A DNA stretch of 64,000 nt from Mesorhizobium sp. WSM4904 (GCF_029674545.1 NZ_CP121354.1:372001-436000), one strand, 5' to 3'; positions 7,871 through 16,825 are shown, counted from the first letter of the stretch. The notes: generated by a model from the sequence alone, not told the origin. Numbers and translations are program-made.

Positions 7871-8908
7871 TCAACCGGCCATCGCCTTTTCGGGCGCGGC
7901 CGATGCCTCGGCGGAGTGCGACGCCAGCGCTGTCATGATCTCGGCCGCGGCGAGCGCGGCGATCACCGGCGGGCGCTTGTCTTTCACGGCATTGCCGCCG
8001 ATCGGCGAAATGAGGCGGTCGAACTCTGCCTCACTGCCCTCGGCCGACTTCAGGAACCAGTTCTTGAAGGTCGCCTTCTTGGTCTTCGAGCCGATCATGC
8101 CGACATAGGCGGTGTCGTCGCGCTTCAGTGCCTCGGCGACAATCAGGAAATCGAGCGCATGGTCGTGTGTGAGTATGGCGAAGGCCGATCCCGCCGGCGC
8201 CTCGCGCACGATGCTTTCGGGCATCGGCGTCAGCCGCGTCTCGACCGTTTCGGGCATGCCCTCCAGCGCATCCGCCCGCGTCTCGACGACGACGGCATGG
8301 ACGGGCAGGAGCGCGAGCGACGCGGCCAGCGCCTGGCCGACATGGCCGCCGCCGAACACATAGACATGCGGCAGACGCGCCTCCTCGGCCTCGGCCTTGC
8401 TGATGAGCTGTTGTTCGAGCGCTGCATCGATTGGCCGGATCAGCACCTCGACCCGCCCGCCGCAGCATTGGCCGATCTCAGGACCTAACGGCACATCGAG
8501 TGTGGCGACAACTTTGTCAGCGTCGCGCTGCCCCTCACCCTTACCCTCTCCCCGTAAGAACGGGGAGAGGGAGTCGCCGGCGTTGCGACTAGCCCCCTTC
8601 TCCCCGTCACTATACGGGGAGAAGGTGCCGGCAGGCGGATGAGGGGCTGCGCTGACGTCTGCAATTTCCAGGGAACTGCACTTTGATGAGGCAGGTCGAC
8701 ACAACATCTGCCGCGCCTTGTCGATCGCCATGAACTCGAGCTGGCCGCCGCCGATGGTGCCGAAAATCGCCGACGCCGAGACGAGCATGAAGGCACCGGC
8801 CTCGCGCGGCGTCGAGCCTTTCGTCGTCGCGACCTCGACCAGCGCGACCCGGCCGGGTTGGCGGAGAAAGTCCTTCAGGCTTTGCACCTTCGCGTTCATC
8901 GTCTGCAT
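7871..8908 (-). CDS. xdhC: Xanthine dehydrogenase accessory protein XdhC with repeat-encoded insertion
   Basis: 345 residues, while XdhC proteins are normally about 270-300. The N-terminal XdhC/CoxI domain has VALVEVATTKGSTPRE and GGGQLEF (53-59); QCCGG is at 147-151; a Rossmann domain begins at VYVFGGGHVGQALAA, and ILTHDHALD and VGMIGSKTK follow. XdhC inserts the sulfurated molybdenum cofactor into XdhB. Residues about 85-131 (AAPHPPAGTFSPYSDGEKG and following, rich in G, S and charged residues) are encoded by palindromic repeat R1 read in frame. The gene follows xdhB on the same strand, separated by a hairpin. A second in-frame ATG lies 9 bases downstream. Confidence 0.93.
   Translation of the reverse strand: MQTMNAKVQSLKDFLRQPGRVALVEVATTKGSTPREAGAFMLVSASAIFGTIGGGQLEFMAIDKARQMLCRPASSKCSSLEIADVSAAPHPPAGTFSPYSDGEKGASRNAGDSLSPFLRGEGKGEGQRDADKVVATLDVPLGPEIGQCCGGRVEVLIRPIDAALEQQLISKAEAEEARLPHVYVFGGGHVGQALAASLALLPVHAVVVETRADALEGMPETVETRLTPMPESIVREAPAGSAFAILTHDHALDFLIVAEALKRDDTAYVGMIGSKTKKATFKNWFLKSAEGSEAEFDRLISPIGGNAVKDKRPPVIAALAAAEIMTALASHSAEASAAPEKAMAG
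8516..8656. repeat. Palindromic repeat R1 inserted in frame inside xdhC
   Basis: The core 8530-8647 begins GCCCCTCA and ends TGAGGGGC and repeats the interior of the intergenic copy at 793-977. Slightly wider arms, GTCAGCG (8516-8522) and CGCTGAC (8650-8656), bound a 141-bp segment, which is 47 codons. It joins the XdhC/CoxI domain to the CCGG-Rossmann part without disturbing the frame. Confidence 0.8.
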
Positions 8909-8920
8909 TTTCGCGTGCTT

Positions 8921-8968
8921 GGCGCATGATCCTTTCCGAATTCGATGCCGATTTCGGGGTCATGCGCC
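8921..8968. repeat. Short hairpin repeat between xdhB and xdhC
   Basis: GGCGCATGA (8921-8929) pairs perfectly with TCATGCGCC (8960-8968) around a loop containing CCGAATTCGATGCCGATTTCGG, which can itself pair. It is a common intergenic hairpin type in rhizobial genomes and may modulate xdhC expression after xdhB. Confidence 0.6.
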
Positions 8969-9013
8969 AGGAAATATAGCGTTTTGTGCCCCGAATTGCA
9001 CGTTTTGGCCCGT

Positions 9014-11362
9014 TCAGGCCGGCTTTGCTGCTTCCCGCTTCAGCCTTTCGATGGCCATCAGCACCCGTTCCGGCGTTGCCGGGGCGTCGAGGCGCGGACA
9101 GATTTTGTGGTCCGCGACACTCGCCACGGCATCGGAAAGCGCATGCAGCACCGACATGCCGAGCGGGAACGGCGGCTCTCCGACCGCCTTGGAGCGATGC
9201 ACGGTAGGCTCGTTCGCCTCGGACCAGTCGGCGAGCGTCACGTTGAAGATCTTCGGCCGGTCGGAGGCGAGCGGAATCTTGTAGGTCGACGGCGCATGCG
9301 TGCGCAGTCGGCCCTTGTCGTCCCACCAGAGTTCCTCCGTGGTGAGCCAGCCCATGCCTTGGATGAAGCCGCCCTCGATCTGGCCGAGATCGATGGCGCG
9401 GTTCAGCGAGCGGCCAGTCTCGTGCACTATGTCGGTGCGCTCGACCACATATTCGCCGGTCAGCATGTCGACCGACACCTCGGAGCAGGAGGCGCCATAG
9501 GCGAAGTAGTAGAAGGGTCGGCCCTCGCCTTTGTCGCGATTCCAGTGGATCTTCGGCGTCTTGTAGAAGCCCGCCGCCGAAAGCTGGATACGGGCGATGT
9601 AGGCCTGCTTGACGAGGTCGGCGAAGGGTATCTCCTGATTTCCGATGCGCACCCGGTTGGGCAGGAATAGCACCTGGTCGCGCGGCACCTGGTATTTCTC
9701 GCAAGCGAAATTGATCAGCCGGTCCTTGATCTGGCGGGCGCCGTTCTGCGCCGCCATGCCGTTGAGGTCGGACCCGGACGATGCCGCGGTCGCCGAGGTG
9801 TTCGGCACCTTGCCGGTCGTGGTGGCGGTGATCTTCACCTGGTCGAGATCGATCTGGAACTCCTCGGCCACCACTTGCGCCACCTTGAGGTAGAGGCCCT
9901 GCCCCATCTCGGTGCCGCCATGGTTCAGATGCACCGAGCCGTCGGTATAGACATGCACCAGCGCGCCAGCCTGGTTGTAATGGGTGGCGGTGAACGAGAT
10001 GCCGAACTTGACCGGCGTCAGCGCCAGGCCGCGCTTGACGAAGCGGCTGTTGTTGTTGAAGGCGCTGATCTCGCGCCGGCGCCGCTCATAATTCGAGCTC
10101 GCCTCCAACTCGGCGACGATGCGTTGGATGATGTTGTCCTCGACCGTCTGGTGGTAGGGCGTGATGTTCCTGTCGGACGTGCCGTAGAAATTCTTCCTGC
10201 GGATCTCGAGCGGATCCTTGCCGACGGCGAATGCGACCTCGTCGATGACGCGCTCGGCGCCGACCATGCCTTGCGGTCCGCCGAAACCGCGGAAGGCGGT
10301 GTTCGACACGGTGTTGGTGTAGAACGGCGCCGACTGCGCGTGCACGGTCGGCCAGAAATAGGTGTTGTCGCAATGGAACAGCGCGCGATCGGTGACCGGA
10401 CCGGAGAGGTCCGAGGAAAAGCCGCAGCGCGCCGCGAACAAGAAGTCGACGCCGAGGATATTGCCGTCGTCGTCAAACCCGACCTCGTAGTCGATGAGGA
10501 AGTCGTGGCGCTTGCCGGTGGCGGTCATGTCGTCGTCCCGGTCGGGCCGAATCTTGACGGCGCGGTGGTGCCGCTTGGCGGCAATCGCCGCGAGCGCGGC
10601 GAACTGGTTGCCCTGCGTTTCCTTGCCGCCGAAGCCGCCGCCCATGCGGCGGATTTCCACCGTGACGGAATGGCTGGGCACGCCGAGCGCATGGCTCACC
10701 ATATGTTGGACTTCGCTCGGATGCTGGGTCGAGGAATAGATGGCGACATCCTCGTCCTCGCCGGGAATGGCCATGGCAATATGGCCTTCCAGGTAAAAAT
10801 GCTCCTGGCCGCCGACCCGCATCTTTCCCTTGAGCCTGCGGGGTGCCGCCTTGATCGCCGCCGCCGCATCGCCGCGCCTTAGCGTCAGCGGCGGGGTGAC
10901 GAGCTTATCCTTCCTCGGGTCGAGTTCGCCGATGTCGGTGACGAAAGGCAGTTGCTCGTGTTCGACCTTGGCCAGCCTGGTGGCGCGCCGCGCCTCCTCG
11001 CGCGTCCCGGCGATGACGCAGAAGATCGGCTGCCCATAGAACTCAACCTTGCCGTCCGCCAGCACCGGCTCGTCGTGTCGGCCGGTCGGCGAAATGTCGT
11101 TCTCGCCGGGAATATCCTTTGCCGTCAGCACGTCCACGACGCCCGGCGCAGCGCGCACCGCCGACAGGTCCATCTTGGTGATGGTGGCATGCGTTGCCGT
11201 GGACAGGCCGAGGCAGCCATGCAGCGTGCCCGCCGGTTCCGGCATGTCGTCGATATAGACCGCCGTGCCGCTGACATGCTTGTGCGCGGAATCGTGGCGC
11301 TGGTCGCTGGCAACGCCGCCCTTGATCTTCTGTGCCTTGAGGTTGGGGACGTGCTTGGTCAT
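9014..11362 (-). CDS. xdhB: Xanthine dehydrogenase, molybdopterin-binding subunit
   Basis: 782 residues, the usual length of XdhB. The aldehyde oxidase/xanthine dehydrogenase a/b hammerhead domain covers roughly residues 25-135, and the molybdenum-binding domains follow. Motifs: QEHFYLEGHIAMA, RRMGGGFGGKE, TAFRGFGGPQGM, NHGGTEMGQGLY and EPPFPLGMSVLHA with the catalytic region of the GEPPF type. With XdhA it oxidises hypoxanthine and xanthine to urate. Its ATG overlaps the xdhA stop by one base (TGATG), so the subunits are translationally coupled. Confidence 0.97.
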   Translation of the reverse strand: MTKHVPNLKAQKIKGGVASDQRHDSAHKHVSGTAVYIDDMPEPAGTLHGCLGLSTATHATITKMDLSAVRAAPGVVDVLTAKDIPGENDISPTGRHDEPVLADGKVEFYGQPIFCVIAGTREEARRATRLAKVEHEQLPFVTDIGELDPRKDKLVTPPLTLRRGDAAAAIKAAPRRLKGKMRVGGQEHFYLEGHIAMAIPGEDEDVAIYSSTQHPSEVQHMVSHALGVPSHSVTVEIRRMGGGFGGKETQGNQFAALAAIAAKRHHRAVKIRPDRDDDMTATGKRHDFLIDYEVGFDDDGNILGVDFLFAARCGFSSDLSGPVTDRALFHCDNTYFWPTVHAQSAPFYTNTVSNTAFRGFGGPQGMVGAERVIDEVAFAVGKDPLEIRRKNFYGTSDRNITPYHQTVEDNIIQRIVAELEASSNYERRRREISAFNNNSRFVKRGLALTPVKFGISFTATHYNQAGALVHVYTDGSVHLNHGGTEMGQGLYLKVAQVVAEEFQIDLDQVKITATTTGKVPNTSATAASSGSDLNGMAAQNGARQIKDRLINFACEKYQVPRDQVLFLPNRVRIGNQEIPFADLVKQAYIARIQLSAAGFYKTPKIHWNRDKGEGRPFYYFAYGASCSEVSVDMLTGEYVVERTDIVHETGRSLNRAIDLGQIEGGFIQGMGWLTTEELWWDDKGRLRTHAPSTYKIPLASDRPKIFNVTLADWSEANEPTVHRSKAVGEPPFPLGMSVLHALSDAVASVADHKICPRLDAPATPERVLMAIERLKREAAKPA

Positions 11363-12843
11363 CAGGCGGCCTCGTACCGTGAGACCTGGAACGGCGCCCT
11401 GGTTCCGGTGGTCTCGACAAAGAAGCGCAGGAGAAGGTTCTTCGCCGCCAGCGCCCGATATTCGGCGGTCGCGCGCATGTCGGTCAGCGGCGTGAAGTCG
11501 CCGGCGTATTCGGCCATCGCAGCCTCCACCGTCGCCTCGTTCCAGGCTTTTCCGATCAACGCCTTTTCGACCGCAGCCGCGCGCTTCGGCGTCGGCGCCA
11601 TGCCGCCATAGGCGATGCGGATATCCGCCACCGTGCCGTCCCTGGCGAGCGTCAGATAGAAAGCGCCGAGCGTCGCGGTGATGTCCTCGTCGCGGCGCTT
11701 GGTGACCTTGTAGACGGCAAATCTCGTTCCCTTTGCCGGCACGGGCACATGCACGGCCTCGACGAATTCACCGGGCTGGCGGTCCTGCTTGCCATAGGCG
11801 ACGAAGAAGGTTTCGAGCGGGATCGTGCGGCGTGCTCCACCCTTGCGCAGCGTCAGTTGCGCGCCTAGCGCGATCAGCGGCGGTGGCGTGTCGCCGATCG
11901 GCGAGCCATTGGCGATGTTGCCGCCGACGGTGCCCATGTTGCGCACCTGCTCGCCGCCGATGCGATCGACCAGCGGCCCCAATGCCGGGATGCGCTTCGA
12001 CAGCGTCTCGAAGGCCTCGGTGTAGGTCACGCCGGCGCCGATGGTGACGATCCCATCGGCCTCCGAGATCGTGCGCAGGCCGTCGAGACCGCCGATGAAG
12101 ATCGCCGGCGAGATGTCGCGCATATGCTTGGTGACCCACAGACCGACATCGGTCGAGCCGGCAACGATGGTGGCGCCCGGCTCCTTCTCGAGCACGGCGG
12201 CGAAATCGTCGACGTTGGCCGGCACGATCAGACGCTGCTTACCTGAACCGACCTCGACCCTGGCGCCGTCGCGCAGCGCTTCCAGCCGCGCGGCAATATC
12301 CTCGCGCTCCAGCGCCAGCGGGTCCTTCGCCGCCTTGCCGTAGCTCGATATGGCGCGAGCGGCGCGCATGATCGCCTCGTAGCCGGTGCAGCGGCAGAGA
12401 TTGCCCTGCAGCGCCTTTTCGATCGCCGCGTCGGAGGGGTTGGGCGTCTTCATCCACAGCGCATAGAGCGACATGATGAAACCCGGCGTGCAGAAGCCGC
12501 ATTGCGAGCCGTGGAAGTCGACCATCGCCTGCTGAACCGGATGCAGCTTCTCGCCGTCGCCGCGCAGATGCTCGATGCTGACGACATGAGTGCCGTCGAG
12601 CGATCCCATGAAGCGGATGCAGGCATTGACGCTTTCATAGACGAGACCTTCGGCGGAAAGCTTGCCGACCAGCACCGTGCAGGCGCCGCAGTCGCCCTCG
12701 GCGCAGCCTTCCTTGGTGCCGCGCAGCGACCGGTTGAGCCGCAGCCAGTCGAGCAGCGTCATGTCGGGCGCGATGTCGGCGAGCGCGACGTCGGCACCGT
12801 TGAGGATGAAGCGTATCTCGTTGCGGGTCTTGATCTCTGCCAT
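11362..12843 (-). CDS. xdhA: Xanthine dehydrogenase, small subunit (2Fe-2S / FAD)
   Basis: 493 residues. The N-terminal ferredoxin domain has cysteines in CAEGDCGACTVL, and the second 2Fe-2S domain has GFCTPGFIMSLYAL and GNLCRCTGYEAI. A molybdopterin dehydrogenase FAD-binding domain follows from about residue 205 with VAGSTDVGLWVTK and NMGTVGGNIANGSPIGDTPP, then the CO_deh_flav C-terminal domain. Together with XdhB this makes an alpha2-beta2 NAD-dependent enzyme. It lies 3 bases from uraH upstream and overlaps xdhB downstream, so uraH-xdhA-xdhB-xdhC form one unit. Confidence 0.97.
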   Translation of the reverse strand: MAEIKTRNEIRFILNGADVALADIAPDMTLLDWLRLNRSLRGTKEGCAEGDCGACTVLVGKLSAEGLVYESVNACIRFMGSLDGTHVVSIEHLRGDGEKLHPVQQAMVDFHGSQCGFCTPGFIMSLYALWMKTPNPSDAAIEKALQGNLCRCTGYEAIMRAARAISSYGKAAKDPLALEREDIAARLEALRDGARVEVGSGKQRLIVPANVDDFAAVLEKEPGATIVAGSTDVGLWVTKHMRDISPAIFIGGLDGLRTISEADGIVTIGAGVTYTEAFETLSKRIPALGPLVDRIGGEQVRNMGTVGGNIANGSPIGDTPPPLIALGAQLTLRKGGARRTIPLETFFVAYGKQDRQPGEFVEAVHVPVPAKGTRFAVYKVTKRRDEDITATLGAFYLTLARDGTVADIRIAYGGMAPTPKRAAAVEKALIGKAWNEATVEAAMAEYAGDFTPLTDMRATAEYRALAAKNLLLRFFVETTGTRAPFQVSRYEAA

Positions 12844-12846
12844 GGC

Positions 12847-13221
12847 TCAACTCCCGCGATAGGTCGAGTAGCCGTAAGGCGAAATCAAGAGGGGGACATG
12901 ATAATGCCGCTCCTCCGCCATGCCGAAGCGGATCGGCACGATGTCGAGGAAAGCGGGCTCTGGCAGGCTGATGTCCTGCCTACGCAAATAGTCGCCGGCG
13001 GCGAAGACCAGCTCATATTCGCCGGTGCGGAAATCGGCGCCGGCAAGCAGCGGCGCATCGCAGCGGCCGTCAGCGTTGGTGGTGACGGTCTTCAGATGCG
13101 TGCGGCCCTGCCGCTCGATGCGGAAAAGCTCGATCGAGAGGCCCTTTGCCGGCCTGCCGGTCGCGGTGTCGAGCACGTGGGTCGTCAGACGCCCGCCATC
13201 GGCTTTCGACGTTTCTGCCAC
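12847..13221 (-). CDS. uraH: 5-hydroxyisourate hydrolase (transthyretin-related)
   Basis: 124 residues with both family signatures: [14 protein letters not shown] near the N-terminus and the C-terminal YSTYRGS tetrapeptide motif. His, Arg and the terminal YRGS build the active site that converts the PuuD product to OHCU. Length matches bacterial HIU hydrolases, and there is no secretion signal, so it is cytoplasmic. It is the first gene of the uraH-xdhABC strand and diverges from the puuE-uraD fusion across a 194-base spacer that must hold both promoters. Confidence 0.95.
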   Translation of the reverse strand: MAETSKADGGRLTTHVLDTATGRPAKGLSIELFRIERQGRTHLKTVTTNADGRCDAPLLAGADFRTGEYELVFAAGDYLRRQDISLPEPAFLDIVPIRFGMAEERHYHVPLLISPYGYSTYRGS

Positions 13222-13415
13222 TGGCCGCCTCCCATTTCCAGTACGACCGATTGGCCGGTACAGTCGAACGTTTCAGGTCAATTGTGCGCCAATTAAAGGC
13301 GATGCATAAGTCCCGGTCGAGCGGAGTGCGGCAAAAAGCACTTTCAAAAATTTTCGGGGGAATGCTGAAGTACTCCTTTCGATATCTTCATCTCAACCAT
13401 CGGGCAGGAGCGACC

Positions 13416-14840
13416 ATGCGTTACGAACGGGACATGCGCGGTTACGGGGCCAATCCACCGGACCCGAAATGGCCCGGCGGCGCCTATGTCGCGGTGCAGT
13501 TCGTCGTCAACTACGAGGAAGGCGGCGAGAATTGCGTGCTGCACGGCGACAAGGCGTCCGAGGCGTTCCTGTCCGAGATCGTCGGCGCCGCTCCCTGGGT
13601 CGGCCAGCGCCACTGGAACATGGAATCGATCTACGAATACGGGGCCAGGGCCGGCTTCTGGCGGCTCCACCGGCTGTTCACCGAAGCCGAGGTGCCGGTG
13701 ACCTGCTACGGCGTCGCCACCGCGCTCGCCCGCTCGCCCGACCAGGTCGTGGCGATGCAGCAGGCGGGCTGGGAGATTGCCTCGCATGGGCTGAAGTGGA
13801 TCGACTATCGCGACCACAGCGCGGAGGACGAGCGGCGCGACCTCGAAGAGACGATCAGGCTGCATTACGAAGTGACCGGCGCGCGGCCGACCGGCTGGTA
13901 CACCGGCCGCACCTCGGTCAACACCGTGCGGCTCGTCGCCGAGGAAGGCGGCTTCGACTATGTCTCCGACACCTATGACGACGAACTGCCTTACTGGTTC
14001 GACCGCGGCGGGCTGGAGAAGCCACAGCTCGTCATCCCCTACACGCTCGACGCCAATGACATGCGTTTCGCGACGCCTCAAGGGTTCAACTCGGGCGATC
14101 AGTTCTTCGCCTATCTGAAGGACAGCTTCGACACGCTCTATGCCGAGGGCAAGGCGGGGCGGCCGCGCATGATAAATATCGGCCTGCATTGCCGGCTGGT
14201 CGGCCGTCCGGGCCGCGTGGCGGCGCTGAAGCGCTTCGTCGACTATGTGAAGTCGCACGACAAGGTGTGGCTGACACGGCGCATCGATATCGCAAAACAC
14301 TGGCGCGAGATGCATCCCTACCAGGCGCCGGCTTTGCGCCCATCGCGGATGGAGTTCGAGGAATTCGTCTACGCCTTCGGCGGCGTCTTCGAGCATTCGC
14401 CCTGGATAGCCGAGCGCGCCTACGAGCTGGAGCTTGGACCCGCGCATGACAGCGCCGGCGGCCTGCACAACGCGCTCTGCCGCGTCTTCCGCGCGGCGAC
14501 CGAGGCCGAACGGCTCTCCGTGCTCAACGCCCACCCCGACCTCGCCGGCAAGCTGGCGGCGGCCAGGCGGCTGACCCCGGAATCGGCCAAGGAACAGGCC
14601 TCCGCCGGGCTCGACGCGCTGACCGACAAGGAGCGCGAGCTGTTCTCGAAGCTCAACGCCGCCTACGTCACCACCTTCGGCTTCCCCTTCATCATCGCGG
14701 TCAAGGGCAAGACCAAGGACGAGATCCTGGCGGAGTTCGAGGCGCGCATCGGCAACGGCCGCAGCAATGAGTTCGATACCGCCTGCAAACAAGTCGAGCG
14801 CATCGCCCTGCTTCGGCTGAAAGACATGCTCCCGTTATAG
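13416..14840 (+). CDS. puuE: Fused allantoinase PuuE - OHCU decarboxylase UraD
   Basis: 474 residues from the ATG at 13416, chosen for the CAGGAG ribosome site 5 bases upstream. Residues 1-305 are the polysaccharide-deacetylase-like allantoinase PuuE (MRYERDMRGYG, VNYEEGGE, EIASHGLKWIDYRDH, GWYTGRTSVNT). Residues 312-474 are a complete OHCU decarboxylase with HPDLAGKLA and FGFPFIIAVKG. The protein therefore makes (S)-allantoin from OHCU and opens it to allantoate, two successive steps. The gene heads the puuE-allE-allA-deaminase strand. Such fusions are known in Proteobacteria. Confidence 0.95.
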   Translation: MRYERDMRGYGANPPDPKWPGGAYVAVQFVVNYEEGGENCVLHGDKASEAFLSEIVGAAPWVGQRHWNMESIYEYGARAGFWRLHRLFTEAEVPVTCYGVATALARSPDQVVAMQQAGWEIASHGLKWIDYRDHSAEDERRDLEETIRLHYEVTGARPTGWYTGRTSVNTVRLVAEEGGFDYVSDTYDDELPYWFDRGGLEKPQLVIPYTLDANDMRFATPQGFNSGDQFFAYLKDSFDTLYAEGKAGRPRMINIGLHCRLVGRPGRVAALKRFVDYVKSHDKVWLTRRIDIAKHWREMHPYQAPALRPSRMEFEEFVYAFGGVFEHSPWIAERAYELELGPAHDSAGGLHNALCRVFRAATEAERLSVLNAHPDLAGKLAAARRLTPESAKEQASAGLDALTDKERELFSKLNAAYVTTFGFPFIIAVKGKTKDEILAEFEARIGNGRSNEFDTACKQVERIALLRLKDMLPL

Positions 14841-14850
14841 GCTTCAAGAC

Positions 14851-15714
14851 ATGGATATGATGAAAATGGCCGAGCGAACCTATTACGCGCCGCAAGGCGG
14901 CCATCCCGGCCAGCACGAGCTGCTGACCGGCCGCGCGGTCTTCACCGAGGCCTATGCGGTCATTCCCAAGGGTGTGATGCAGGACATCGTCACCAGCCCG
15001 CTGCCGTTCTGGGACAAGACGAGGGCATGGATCATCGCAAGGCCGCTCTCGGGCTTCGCCGAGACGTTTTCGCAATACATCGTCGAGGTCCTGCCCGGCG
15101 GCGGCAGCGATCGGCCGGAGCTCGACGCCGAGGCCGAGGGCGTGCTGTTCGTGGTGGAGGGCGAGCTCACCGTCTCGCTTGCCGGCAAGAAGAATGTGCT
15201 TGCCCCCGGCGGTTTCGCCTTCCTGCCGCCGGCGAGCGCCTGGACGGTGCGCAACGAGAGCGGCGATGCCGTCCGCTTCCACTGGATCCGCAAGGCCTAT
15301 GAGGCGGTCGACGGCCTCGACGCGCCGGAAGCCTTCTTCACCAACGAGCAGCAGATCGAGCCGAGCCCGATGCCCGGCACCGAGGGACGCTGGGCGACGA
15401 CGCGCTTCGTCGATCCGGCCGACATGCGCCACGACATGCATGTCACCATCGTCACGCTCAAACCCGGCGCGGTCATCCCCTTTGCCGAGACGCATGTCAT
15501 GGAGCACGGGCTCTACGTGCTCGAAGGCAAGGCCGTCTACCGCCTCAATCAGGACTGGGTCGAGGTCGAGGCCGGCGACTTCATGTGGCTGCGCGCCTTC
15601 TGCCCGCAGGCCTGTTATGCCGGTGGCCCGGGCAACTTCCGCTACCTGCTCTACAAGGACGTCAACCGGCATGCCAAGCTCGGCGGCGCTGGTATCGGGG
15701 GTCGTGCGCGGTGA
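14851..15714 (+). CDS. allE: (S)-ureidoglycine aminohydrolase
   Basis: 287 residues forming two cupin domains. The first covers about residues 60-150 (GVLFVVEGELTVSLAG, PPASAWTVRN); the second, metal-binding one covers about 185-275 (TLKPGAVIPFAETHVMEHGLYVLEGKAVYRLN, with H, E and H ligands). UGHY releases ammonia from ureidoglycine to give ureidoglycolate. It follows puuE-uraD by 10 bases and overlaps allA. Allantoate amidohydrolase, which supplies its substrate, is not in the window. Confidence 0.94.
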   Translation: MDMMKMAERTYYAPQGGHPGQHELLTGRAVFTEAYAVIPKGVMQDIVTSPLPFWDKTRAWIIARPLSGFAETFSQYIVEVLPGGGSDRPELDAEAEGVLFVVEGELTVSLAGKKNVLAPGGFAFLPPASAWTVRNESGDAVRFHWIRKAYEAVDGLDAPEAFFTNEQQIEPSPMPGTEGRWATTRFVDPADMRHDMHVTIVTLKPGAVIPFAETHVMEHGLYVLEGKAVYRLNQDWVEVEAGDFMWLRAFCPQACYAGGPGNFRYLLYKDVNRHAKLGGAGIGGRAR

Positions 15715-16202
15715 CCCGCATCGTCGCCCAGAAGCTAACCCGCGATAACTTCGCTCCGTTCGGCGATGTCATCGACATGAGCGGCGACAACCGCTACCCG
15801 ATCAATGGCGGCAAGGCGATGCGCTACCACGACCTCGCCACGGCGGAAGCCGCCGGGCCGAATGCGCGCGTGCTGATCTCGATGGTGCGCGGCACGCCCT
15901 ACGAGATGCCGTTGAAGCTGACCATGGTCGAGCGCCATCCGCTCGGCAGCCAGGCTTTCATCCCGCTGTCGCCGCGCCCGTTCCTGGTGGTCGTCTGCCA
16001 TGACACCAAGGACGGCCCCGGCGAGCCGCATGCCTTCATCACCGCGCCTGGGCAGGGCATCAACTATCGCCGCAACCTCTGGCACGGCGTGCTGACGCCG
16101 ATCGGCGAGGAACAGGATTTCCTGATCGTCGACCGCGGCGGCGACGGCTCCAACCTCGAAGAGTGCCATTTCTCGCACCCTTACGAGATTCATCTTCCCT
16201 GA
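15711..16202 (+). CDS. allA: Ureidoglycolate lyase
   Basis: 163 residues from a GTG at 15711 that overlaps the allE stop (GTGA). The sequence VTRIVAQKLTRDNFAPFGDVID, the ERHPLGSQAFIPL segment and YRRNLWHGVLTPI match ureidoglycolate lyase AllA, a cupin-fold enzyme that splits ureidoglycolate into glyoxylate and urea. Length is normal for AllA. The longer reading from 15585 lies within allE and is not needed. Glyoxylate made here may be routed through the glycerate kinase at the left edge. Confidence 0.94.
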   Translation: MTRIVAQKLTRDNFAPFGDVIDMSGDNRYPINGGKAMRYHDLATAEAAGPNARVLISMVRGTPYEMPLKLTMVERHPLGSQAFIPLSPRPFLVVVCHDTKDGPGEPHAFITAPGQGINYRRNLWHGVLTPIGEEQDFLIVDRGGDGSNLEECHFSHPYEIHLP

Positions 16203-16219
16203 ACGGCTGAATTCCTTCC

Positions 16220-16813
16220 ATGACCGACATCTCGCTGATCGACCGTCTGCTCGACGTGATCGAGCAAGGCATCGTGCCGAAGACCGCCGAGGGCGTTGCC
16301 CACGGCAACAAGCTGTTCGGCGCCGCGATCCTGAGGAAGGACGACCGCACGCTGGTTCTCGCCGAGACCAACAACGAGATGGAAAATCCGCTCTGGCATG
16401 GCGAGGTGCACTGCCTGAAGCGCTTCTACGAGATGCCCAAGGCCGAGCGTGTCGACACCAAGGACGCGCTGTTCCTGGCCACTCACGAGCCATGCTCGCT
16501 CTGCCTGTCGGCGATCACCTGGACCGGCTTCGACAATTTCTACTACCTCTTCAGCCATGAGGACTCGCGCGACAGCTTCGCCATCCCGCATGACCTCAAG
16601 ATCCTGAAGGAGGTCTTCACCCTCGATCCCGGCGGCTATAACGCCGAGAACGCCTATTGGAAGAGCTTTTCCATCCGAAAGCTGGTGCGCGCCTTGCCCG
16701 AAGCCGAGCGCAAGCGGCTGGAGGCAAGAATCGGCAGGATTTCGGCGCGCTACGATGAGCTGTCCAACGCTTACCAGGCCAGCAAGGCTGAGAATGACAT
16801 TCCGCTGAACTGA
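16220..16813 (+). CDS. Cytidine/deoxycytidylate-type nucleoside or base deaminase
   Basis: 197 residues. The zinc site is intact: HGE at 60-62 and PCSLC at 91-95, the pattern of the CDA/guanine deaminase/TadA superfamily. The C-terminal extension FDNFYYLFSHEDSRDSFAIPHDLKILKEVF is unlike TadA and suggests a distinct subfamily. It lies 17 bases after allA and probably shares its transcript, so a purine or ureide-related amine is the most reasonable substrate. It could act on a modified base; this is not decided by sequence. Confidence 0.8.
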   Translation: MTDISLIDRLLDVIEQGIVPKTAEGVAHGNKLFGAAILRKDDRTLVLAETNNEMENPLWHGEVHCLKRFYEMPKAERVDTKDALFLATHEPCSLCLSAITWTGFDNFYYLFSHEDSRDSFAIPHDLKILKEVFTLDPGGYNAENAYWKSFSIRKLVRALPEAERKRLEARIGRISARYDELSNAYQASKAENDIPLN

Positions 16814-16825
16814 CGCGGCTTTTGC

